Of a stretch of DNA of 16,251 bases, positions 7,431-14,069 are shown one piece after another (the first letter of the stretch is position 1; each line of letters starts with the position of its first letter). Origin of the DNA: DAOTZS01 sp034434335. Lineage in GTDB: Bacteria > Chloroflexota > Anaerolineae > CG2-30-64-16. Both the position numbers and the translations under genes were made by a program. The DNA lies in assembly GCA_034434335.1 (NCBI GenBank), contig DAOTZS010000118.1, forward strand, positions 1 to 16,251, written 5' to 3'. Below the pieces are notes generated by a model, which had not been told where the DNA came from, did no database searches, and saw only the letters and a program-made list of their open reading frames with translations.

Positions 7431-8360
7431 ATGAGAAGCCAGTGGGATACCAGCGACGTGGCCCGTAGCCAACAATCGCTCCAGCGGGTGCCGATCCGTG
7501 CCCTTCGGTTTACGGGCAGTCGTCGGATCCAGGCGTTATTTCGCCAGGCAGTGAGTTATTTACTGCTTTGCACGATTGGCCTGGCCATGGCCTTGCCCTT
7601 TCTGTGGATGGTCTCGACAGCGCTCAAGCCCGACGCGCTGGTTTTCAGTATTCCCCCCAAGTGGTTCCCCAGGCCGTGGGTGTGGCGCAACTTTGTGGAC
7701 TCGATGACCATTCTGGGTCATCCGGTGCATCTTTATGCCTGGAACACCACGGTTATCGCCAGCCTTGGGGTGCTTGGTGTGGCACTCTCCAGCTCTCTGG
7801 TGGCCTTCGGCTTCGCGCGGCTGGACTTCCCCGGTCGGAACCTGCTGTTTATCCTGGTGATCAGCACCATGATGCTGCCGCGCTTCGTGACGATTGTGCC
7901 GCAGTTTATCCTTTTCCAGAAGATAGGATGGTTGGATACCTTCAAACCGTTGATCGTGCCTTATTGGTTTGGCGCACCGTTCCACATCTTTCTCCTGCGT
8001 CAGTTCTTCCTGGCCATCCCGAAGGAGCTTGATGACGCAGCACGCGTGGATGGTGCGTCAAGCTTGCAGATTTACTGGCAGATAGTCCTGCCTTTGTCCA
8101 AGCCGGCCCTTGCTACCGTGGCCATTTTCGCCTTCGTCTATCACTGGAACGACCTGCTGGAGCCACTGATCTTCCTTGCCTCTCAGCGTAATTGGACCCT
8201 GGCCCTATTCCTGGCCAGCTTTCAGGGCTACATGCTGGAGCCGCGCTGGAATCTGCTCATGGCTGCCTCCACCATTCTGACCCTCCCTGTGCTGGTGCTC
8301 TTCTTCTTCGCGCAAAGGCTGTTCATCGGCGGGATCACGGTGACAGGGATCAAGGGATAA
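7431..8360 (+). CDS. CUT1 sugar ABC transporter permease (MalG/UgpE-like)
   Basis: This 309-residue permease forms the second half of the CUT1 channel. It has about six helices, the family segment ALPFLWMVSTALKP near the first helix, and an EAA-like loop DDAARVDGASSLQIYWQIVLP that binds the ATPase. The N-terminal ~40 residues are polar and longer than in many MalG homologues. The gene begins 2 nt after the preceding stop, and a purine-rich GAGGTAAGGGGG run at the end of the previous gene serves as ribosome binding site, so the two permeases are co-translated. Substrate is not readable from the permease. The GH2 glycosidase downstream suggests an oligosaccharide or glycoside. Confidence 0.93.
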   Translation: MRSQWDTSDVARSQQSLQRVPIRALRFTGSRRIQALFRQAVSYLLLCTIGLAMALPFLWMVSTALKPDALVFSIPPKWFPRPWVWRNFVDSMTILGHPVHLYAWNTTVIASLGVLGVALSSSLVAFGFARLDFPGRNLLFILVISTMMLPRFVTIVPQFILFQKIGWLDTFKPLIVPYWFGAPFHIFLLRQFFLAIPKELDDAARVDGASSLQIYWQIVLPLSKPALATVAIFAFVYHWNDLLEPLIFLASQRNWTLALFLASFQGYMLEPRWNLLMAASTILTLPVLVLFFFAQRLFIGGITVTGIKG

Positions 8361-8380
8361 GCCAGCGTCACTGGTCCAAA

Positions 8381-8429
8381 CCCGCTGTCAGGAGCGGGGG
8401 ATGGTGTGCCAAGCCCCCTCCGACGGCTT
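8381..8429 (+). other. Spacer with two small stem-loops between permease and GH2 gene
   Basis: The 95-nt spacer holds CCCGCT (8381-8386) pairing with AGCGGG (8393-8398), then AAGCC (8411-8415) pairing with GGCTT (8425-8429). The second motif, CCAAGCCCCCTC, is nearly the same as CCAAGCCCCCAC in the 6396-6425 hairpin. There is no T run and therefore no clear terminator. It may be a decayed copy of the same intergenic palindrome family, and the structures are short enough to be chance. Confidence 0.35.
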
Positions 8430-8455
8430 GAAGCCGCGATGTCAAGACCTGAAAC

Positions 8456-11176
8456 ATGCTCTACAACGACCTTGCGCCCGTTCTCCATCTTGATGGCCCC
8501 TGGGAGTTTGCCTTGGGCGAGGGTTCGCCGTGGGGCCAGATATGGGTTCCAGGTTGTTGGGAAGCCCAGGGCTTTTCCAAGGCGATAGATGGGCCGGCCC
8601 GCTATCGCCGGCAGATATTGGTTCCAGAGGATTGGGCAGGCCAACAGATCTGGCTGGAATTTGACGCGGTCAGCTATGCGTGTACGGTCTTCTGGAATGG
8701 CCATGAGGCAGGCCGGCATCGGGGCATGTGGTCCCCCTTCGCGCTCGACGTGACCGGGGCAGCGCGCCCTGGCCAGGTCAATACCCTGGAAGTGGAGGTC
8801 TACAAGCCAGGCCAGTGTTACCCCATGCGCAGTTGTATGGCCGGTTTCCTGCCCGACGTGGCGACCACCTTTGGCGGCATCTGGCAGCCTGTGCGGCTGC
8901 GGGCGCTCACCACCGGCCTGGATCATCTCCACATAGCTGTAGAGGCCGAGAAAGGCGAGCTAAGGGCCCAATGTCAGGTTGTGGACAAGGATGGGACCCG
9001 CGGCATCTCCCTGGAGGCAGAGGTGCGCTGCCAGGAGCAGGTTGTAGCCACTCTCTCCCTGCCGGTGGGCCCTTCGGGATGGGTGGATGCAAAGATGCCG
9101 TTGCCTGAAGCTCTTATGTGGTCCCCGGAGCACCCCGTCCTGTATCGGGTATGTCTGCGCGCGGTACGTGGTGGCCAGGTTGTGGCTGTGGCCAGCCGGC
9201 GATTAGGCATACGCTCTCTCACAGCCCAGGGACAGCAATTGCTTTTGAACGGGCAGCCGATTTGCTTGCGCGGCGTTCTGAGTTGGGGATGGGATCCTGA
9301 GCGCATTGCACCGCTATTTTCGGCCGAACAGGCGCGCGCCGAAATACAGCAAGTCCGTGAGCTGGGCTTCAACCTGATCAAGCTCTGCCTTTTTGTGCCC
9401 AATCAGGTTTACTTCGATGTCGCCGACGAAGAGGGGATGCTGCTCTGGCAGGAATGGCCGCTATGGCAGCCTGAGGTAACAGATGAGCTGCGGGCCAGCG
9501 CGCCTGGCGAATACGCTGCCTACATGGAGCTGACCCGTCATCATCCGTCAGTTGTCCTCTACAGCCTGGGTTGTGAACTGGGACGGGATGTGGACGAAGC
9601 ACTTCTCAGAGACCTGGATAACACGGTGCGCCACGCTATGCAGCCGGCGGGAACGCCTGCTCCGGGGGTGCTGTTCTGTGATAACAGCGGCTCTGGAGAG
9701 GCCTATGAGGGCCTGGCTCTGGACCTCTCTGATTTCAGTGACTATCACCCTTACTGCGATCTCAACTATCTGGAGCCTCTCCTGAATCACTGGCATCGGG
9801 ACTGGAAGCGTCCGCGGCCGCTTATCCTGGGCGAATTCTGCGATTCGGATGACCTGCGCGACTTCGAGGCGATCGTCCAGGCCCATGGAGGACGGAAGCC
9901 CTGGTGGATGACGCCCGAACTGCCTCTGTACCCTGCCCGGCCAGAGGCCAAGGCACTGGTGGAGGCGCAAGAACGCCTGGCCGGCGCCAACCTGGGCTTC
10001 TCGTGGCAGGAAGTTATCGCGGTTGCCAGGGCTCAGAGCCTGACCGTGCGGAAATTTGCCCTTGAGACAATTCGGCGGCGGGCAGAGGTTCAGGGGTATG
10101 TCATTACAGGGTTACGAGATACACCGATCGCCAGCTCAGGGGTTTTGGATGATCTGGGCCAGCCTAAGTGGCCGGCAGAAGTATTCCGTTGTTTCAATAG
10201 CGACACGGTCTTGACTTTAGACGTTCCCAGGCGTCGGAAATGGGAACATGGCGGGGACCGGCCTGATCCCCTGGATCCCTATAACTGGTGGGCAGGCAGC
10301 CAGCTCTGCCTGCACGTGATTGCCAACCATACCGGCCGACCTGTGCCGGCCGGGAGCGCCCTTTTCTGGCGGGTGAGGGACCAAAGGGGTCAATGGGTGG
10401 CTGAAGGGCAGGAAGCCGTTCCTGGCTGCGTGGCGCCTGGCCAACCCTGTGAGCTGGGAGAGGTGGTGTTCACTACACCGGAAACGAGCCGCGCTGAAAG
10501 CCTTCAGTTGGAGGTGAGCTGGGACGGTGGTTATGAGCAGTTCAGCAACGTCTGGAACCTGTGGTGTTACCCAAGACCGGCTTGGTGGCCGGCAGGGTTA
10601 GTGGTATACGACCCGGTCGGCTGTCTGGAGGGGATCACAGAGCTTCTGCCGACGGCCAGGCTGGTCGAGGCGCTGGCGCAAGCTCCGGAGCCGCGGGTTG
10701 CCGTGGTTGCGGTATTGGATAGCGAGGTTCAGGCATGGCTATGGCGTGGAGGCAAGGTGCTTCTGCTCCAGCAGGGTGATCGCCCGCTTCCGGCTCAAAG
10801 GGGCCCCTTTTGGCGCGAGGCCATCAAGCTCTTTCCGCATCACCCACTGTGGGAGCTTTTCCCGCACAACGGCTTTGCAGACCTGCAGTTTTGGGGGCTG
10901 GCTACAGACACCATGTTAGAGGCGGATCGGCTGGCCGAAGTCCTGCCCGGGCTGCAAGGTGTGAATCCGATCATGCGGCGCCTGGACGCGCGCCAGTTGT
11001 ACGTGCGTGAATACATACTGGAAGCCCAGGTTGGGCATGGTTGGCTACTGGCCTGCACTCTGCGGTTACAAGGAGGCTATGGTGCGGCGCCAACAGGGAG
11101 TCGTAACGTGGCCGGCTGTTACCTCCTATGGGCGCTGCTCCACCATCTTGACCGCACGCCCCAGCCTGCAGCGTAA
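8456..11176 (+). CDS. Glycoside hydrolase family 2 protein (beta-glycosidase)
   Basis: This 906-residue enzyme is predicted to hydrolyse a beta-linked sugar inside the cell, as there is no signal peptide. An N-terminal sugar-binding/jelly-roll domain (about 1-160, with WLEFDAVSYACTVFWNGHEAG) is followed by an Ig-like domain (about 160-265) and a TIM barrel starting near CLRGVLSWGW. The probable acid/base is E374 in SLGCELG and the nucleophile E460 in LILGEFC. Their 86-residue separation fits GH2. The residue before the acid/base is Cys373, where GH2 and clan GH-A normally have Asn. Residues ~700-906 form an extra C-terminal region containing GGKVLLLQQG, which resembles a glutamine-amidotransferase-like fold; this is uncertain. 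The start is ATG 8456, since a stop lies just upstream at 8450; no good ribosome binding site is seen. The gene follows the CUT1 permeases and probably processes their cargo. Beta-galactosidase, glucuronidase or mannosidase activities are all possible. Confidence 0.85.
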   Translation: MLYNDLAPVLHLDGPWEFALGEGSPWGQIWVPGCWEAQGFSKAIDGPARYRRQILVPEDWAGQQIWLEFDAVSYACTVFWNGHEAGRHRGMWSPFALDVTGAARPGQVNTLEVEVYKPGQCYPMRSCMAGFLPDVATTFGGIWQPVRLRALTTGLDHLHIAVEAEKGELRAQCQVVDKDGTRGISLEAEVRCQEQVVATLSLPVGPSGWVDAKMPLPEALMWSPEHPVLYRVCLRAVRGGQVVAVASRRLGIRSLTAQGQQLLLNGQPICLRGVLSWGWDPERIAPLFSAEQARAEIQQVRELGFNLIKLCLFVPNQVYFDVADEEGMLLWQEWPLWQPEVTDELRASAPGEYAAYMELTRHHPSVVLYSLGCELGRDVDEALLRDLDNTVRHAMQPAGTPAPGVLFCDNSGSGEAYEGLALDLSDFSDYHPYCDLNYLEPLLNHWHRDWKRPRPLILGEFCDSDDLRDFEAIVQAHGGRKPWWMTPELPLYPARPEAKALVEAQERLAGANLGFSWQEVIAVARAQSLTVRKFALETIRRRAEVQGYVITGLRDTPIASSGVLDDLGQPKWPAEVFRCFNSDTVLTLDVPRRRKWEHGGDRPDPLDPYNWWAGSQLCLHVIANHTGRPVPAGSALFWRVRDQRGQWVAEGQEAVPGCVAPGQPCELGEVVFTTPETSRAESLQLEVSWDGGYEQFSNVWNLWCYPRPAWWPAGLVVYDPVGCLEGITELLPTARLVEALAQAPEPRVAVVAVLDSEVQAWLWRGGKVLLLQQGDRPLPAQRGPFWREAIKLFPHHPLWELFPHNGFADLQFWGLATDTMLEADRLAEVLPGLQGVNPIMRRLDARQLYVREYILEAQVGHGWLLACTLRLQGGYGAAPTGSRNVAGCYLLWALLHHLDRTPQPAA

Positions 11177-11194
11177 CTCCGTCGCTACAGGTCG

Positions 11195-11223
11195 GCCGCC
11201 GGAGAGCAAAGCTCTCCGGCGGC
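11195..11223. terminator. Bidirectional intrinsic terminator between convergent operons
   Basis: A 13-bp perfect stem, GCCGCCGGAGAGC (11195-11207) with GCTCTCCGGCGGC (11211-11223), closes an AAA loop and is followed by gctttatt. It begins 18 nt after the GH2 stop and ends 12 nt before the stop of the opposing flavoprotein gene. It can terminate transcripts from both sides, although the T tail on the + strand is short and the - strand has little U run. Confidence 0.85.
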
Positions 11224-11235
11224 GCTTTATTCGCG

Positions 11236-11781
11236 TCAGCGGTTGCCTGCCGTGGCCAGCCGCCGGCCCAGGCGCTCCAGCCGCGCCAGCAACTCCTTAT
11301 CTCTGGCCACAACCCCCTGCCGGCTCTCTGTGTTGATGGTCACCGCCTCCAGCAGGTTGGATTCCTGGTCGCTACACCAGTGCCGGAAGAGGCTCACGGC
11401 CTCCTCGGCGCCTGAGCTGTGCTGGACCAGCAGCGCCACCACCTGCTTGCCGGCCAGGTCCTTGTGATGATAGGCGGCATAAGTGCGGTCGGCGAAGTTC
11501 TTGAACACTCCAGAGACATAATACCAGTAGATGGGTGTCCCGAAGACTACCGCCTGCGCCTGCCCCAAGCGTGCCATCAGGGAGGTGGCGTCATCGGGGA
11601 TCACGCAACCGCCACCTGCCATGCACCCATCACACCCATCGCAAGGCGCGATCTCCAGCTCGTACAGGCGCACAAATTCGGTCTCGGCCCCGGCCGCCTG
11701 GGCCCCCTCCAGCACGGCCTGCACGGCCGTATCGGTGTTGCCGCCCTTCAGCGGGCTGCCACTGATCCCGATCACTTTCAT
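11236..11781 (-). CDS. Iron-sulfur flavoprotein-like NAD(P)H-dependent FMN reductase
   Basis: This 181-residue flavodoxin-fold protein starts with MKVIGISGSPLKGGNT, the phosphate-binding loop of the NADPH-dependent FMN reductase family. FGTPIYWYYVSGVFKNF contributes to the flavin site. Residues 47-59 (CDGCDGCMAGGGC) give C-x2-C-x2-C-x5-C. This matches the compact cysteine motif of Isf-type iron-sulfur flavoproteins, which bind a 4Fe-4S cluster beside FMN and shuttle electrons from ferredoxin or reduce small oxidants. GGAGGT at 11787-11792 lies 5 nt before the start. It is the last gene of the leftward operon, 15 nt after the Gfo/Idh/MocA gene. A redox partnership with that enzyme is possible but not shown. 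Confidence 0.88.
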   Translation of the reverse strand: MKVIGISGSPLKGGNTDTAVQAVLEGAQAAGAETEFVRLYELEIAPCDGCDGCMAGGGCVIPDDATSLMARLGQAQAVVFGTPIYWYYVSGVFKNFADRTYAAYHHKDLAGKQVVALLVQHSSGAEEAVSLFRHWCSDQESNLLEAVTINTESRQGVVARDKELLARLERLGRRLATAGNR

Positions 11782-11796
11782 AGTGTACCTCCGTGA

Positions 11797-12852
11797 TTAC
11801 ACCCCGCGCCATATCCGCAGGTAGTCACGTGCCACGCGCAAATCCTCCAATGCCTCAGCCGCCTGACAGGGCGGCTCTGCCTCGCCCCGGATGGCCCGCA
11901 CGAAGTTGATGGCCTGCTGCCGCATGGCGGCCACAGGAGGCAGGAAAGGGACCACCAGCTTCTGTTCGCCGTGGGCATCCGCCAATATCTCTACCCGGCC
12001 AGGCCGGTTGCAGGCCAGTGGCGCCGGGAGATCCAGTTTTACATAACCATGCTCAAACGCCACCAGCGCTGACTCCTGCCAGTCAAGCGTGGTGGAGTAG
12101 GGGGCCATCTCGATGATCCCGGTCACGCCGCTGGCGCTCTCGACTGCCAGCATAACCCCTGAGCGCGCCGCGTAGGCCACCTGGTACGGCTCGCCCAGCA
12201 GGTAGCGCATCAGGTTCACCTGGTGGATGTAGTAGTTGACGAAGCTGAGATAGAGCTGATACGTTTCGGGGTCCATGTCGCCGGCCGGGGGGTCGTGCTC
12301 CAGCCCGGCCACCGGTTCATCGCTGATCACATCGGTAAAGCCGCCGGCAATCCAGTCTCCCGGCGGCATGGTGATGCGCACATAGCGCAGCGCGCCCAGC
12401 TCCCCTGTCTGCTTCAGACGCTCGATCTCGCGCCTGGCGTACATCGTCGCCGGGTCGCTGCGCTTATGATAGCCAACCATATGCCATGAGCCGCCCGCGG
12501 CCAGCGCCTGTAACAACCTCTCCCCGACCTCGATCGAGCCGGCCAGCGGCTTCTCCGAGAAGAGGGGCACGCCGAACCTGTACAGCCCGGTCAGCACCAC
12601 GCCATGGCGGGTAAACGGCTGCGAGGCCACGATGCCATCCAGCTCCTCGTGGGCCAGCATCTCTTCTGGGCTGCTGTAGACGCGCGGTACGCCATAGCGA
12701 GCTGCCACCCGTTGCGCCAGGCTGGGCCGTATCTCCGCGATGGCCACCACCTCACAATCGGGCAGGGTAGCGTAATGTCTCAGATGGGCGCACTGGCCCA
12801 TGTGCCCCACGCCCACGAATCCGATGCGCACCTTCCGTTCTACGTTGGCCAT
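11797..12852 (-). CDS. Gfo/Idh/MocA family oxidoreductase
   Basis: This 351-residue NAD(P)-dependent sugar or cyclitol oxidoreductase is predicted to be cytoplasmic. The N-terminal Rossmann domain has GFVGVGHMG (11-19), and the conserved EKP motif with the catalytic/cofactor Lys is at 100-102 (FSEKPLAG). The C-terminal substrate domain carries VNYYIHQVNLMRYLLG. There, the usual family pattern D-x3-H reads N206-x3-H210, and the following H-x2-D reads H-x2-N213. Neighbouring candidate residues include GYHKRSDP (127-134). The SD AAGGAGG at 12859-12865 is 6 nt upstream. It lies between the FG-GAP gene (20 nt) and the flavoprotein gene (15 nt) in the operon. Such enzymes oxidise or reduce sugar hydroxyls, and some act as part of oxidation-elimination glycosidase routes; the substrate here is unknown. 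Confidence 0.88.
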   Translation of the reverse strand: MANVERKVRIGFVGVGHMGQCAHLRHYATLPDCEVVAIAEIRPSLAQRVAARYGVPRVYSSPEEMLAHEELDGIVASQPFTRHGVVLTGLYRFGVPLFSEKPLAGSIEVGERLLQALAAGGSWHMVGYHKRSDPATMYARREIERLKQTGELGALRYVRITMPPGDWIAGGFTDVISDEPVAGLEHDPPAGDMDPETYQLYLSFVNYYIHQVNLMRYLLGEPYQVAYAARSGVMLAVESASGVTGIIEMAPYSTTLDWQESALVAFEHGYVKLDLPAPLACNRPGRVEILADAHGEQKLVVPFLPPVAAMRQQAINFVRAIRGEAEPPCQAAEALEDLRVARDYLRIWRGV

Positions 12853-12872
12853 GTTGGCCCTCCTTTATGCTG

Positions 12873-13955
12873 CTACGCTGCCCCCAGGTTTTCGAAGAGG
12901 TAGAGGCCATCCTTTCCGGGCGCCACGATATCCAGCCGTCCGTCGCCGTTGATGTCTGCCACCCAGAAGTAGATACCACACCCCGAAGCCTGGCCTGCCG
13001 GCCCGTAGTCAATCACATATTTGGTGAACTGGCCGCCGTTGATCTTGAAGTAGTAGATCCCCACCGGGTCGGCCGAGCCGGGGTCGGCGTCGTTGTGGGC
13101 GCGCCAGCGCTTCCCGGTGATCAGCTCCGGCGCGCCATCGCCGTCTATGTCGGCCAGCCACAGGTCGTGGTATTGGGACACAGTGGCATCAATCTCATGC
13201 CTGGTCCAGGAACGCTGGCCGTCAGGGCCAATCCGCTGCTCCCACCAGGCCAGGCCGTAATCGTGGGCCTGGCCCACGATCAGGTCGCACAGTCCGTTGC
13301 CGGTGATGTCGTAGGCCAGGATGGGCACGCTGGCCGTGCCCAGGTCGAACTCCTGGTGAAAGGCCCACGGGGTCTCCAATGGGTTGGCTGGCTGCTCCAG
13401 CCAGCCTCGGGCCAGGATGATGTCCACCCTCCCGTCCCCGTTGATATCGCCAAATCCCATGCCGTGCCCACTGGGCCCCTGGCCGATGACGTGCTTGGTA
13501 AAGCGGCCTGTGCCCCTGCCGTGTTCATCCACCACCAGCTTGTAGAAGGCCTGCGGTTCGCCGGGCGTGTTGGGGAACACCTCGGGGATGCCGCAGCCGT
13601 CAATGTCGCAGAAGCGGATAGTCTCGATGTTGCCGCAGCGATCAATATCGTGCACCTGCCACAGCCCAACCCCGCGCGGATTCTCCCGCCAGCGCAGGGT
13701 CTGGCCCCACCAGCCACCGGTGATGATGTCCAGCCAGCCGTCGCCATTGACGTCCATCCCATAATCGCTGAAATCGTCGAAGTACTCGCCCACTGGCTCG
13801 ACATCGCAGATCTTGTGCTTGATGGCAAAGTCGGGCCCTTCATACCAGTACTCGCCGCAGACAATATCCAATACGCCGTCGTTGTTCACATCGAAGACGG
13901 CGGCCGCTTCATAAGGCACGTTGTCAATCAGACGTTTGCGGAATTGGATTGCCAT
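12873..13955 (-). CDS. Cytoplasmic seven-motif FG-GAP/VCBS beta-propeller protein
   Basis: This 360-residue protein is built from seven DxNxDGxxD-type calcium-binding motifs near residues 22, 68, 117, 170, 216, 269 and 334, spaced 46-65 apart. That number and spacing fit a complete seven-bladed beta-propeller. The motifs near 117 (DIDGCGIPE) and 216 (DITGNGLCD) are degenerate. Tryptophan-rich repeats such as EYWYEGP, GGWWGQ and LAWWEQ follow several motifs. There is no signal peptide or membrane segment, unlike most FG-GAP proteins, which are secreted or surface-exposed. It sits between a GH51 arabinofuranosidase (114-nt spacer) and a Gfo/Idh/MocA oxidoreductase (20 nt). The spacer holds a weak CCCTGC/GCAGGG inverted repeat at 13995-14018. 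AGGAGC at 13965-13970 is the likely ribosome binding site. Function is unknown; a sugar-binding or sugar-eliminating enzyme is a reasonable guess. Confidence 0.85.
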   Translation of the reverse strand: MAIQFRKRLIDNVPYEAAAVFDVNNDGVLDIVCGEYWYEGPDFAIKHKICDVEPVGEYFDDFSDYGMDVNGDGWLDIITGGWWGQTLRWRENPRGVGLWQVHDIDRCGNIETIRFCDIDGCGIPEVFPNTPGEPQAFYKLVVDEHGRGTGRFTKHVIGQGPSGHGMGFGDINGDGRVDIILARGWLEQPANPLETPWAFHQEFDLGTASVPILAYDITGNGLCDLIVGQAHDYGLAWWEQRIGPDGQRSWTRHEIDATVSQYHDLWLADIDGDGAPELITGKRWRAHNDADPGSADPVGIYYFKINGGQFTKYVIDYGPAGQASGCGIYFWVADINGDGRLDIVAPGKDGLYLFENLGAA

Positions 13956-14069
13956 GGGAAGATAGCTCCTTGAGGGTCAAGATCGCCCAGCGCTCCCTGC
14001 ACAATTCATAGGGCAGGGCACCAATCTGGAGAGGAACAACAAGGCCAGCACCAGCTTACTGTGCCTGAT

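Noticed and set aside
12867..13973. 368-codon open frame on the + strand
   Set aside because: It is antisense to the FG-GAP gene. Its regular VxxxIDV-like pattern merely mirrors the repeated calcium-binding motifs of the real gene.
13995..14018. Terminator between the GH51 and FG-GAP genes
   Set aside because: The CCCTGC/GCAGGG stem is only 6 bp with a 12-nt loop and no U run; it is too weak to call.
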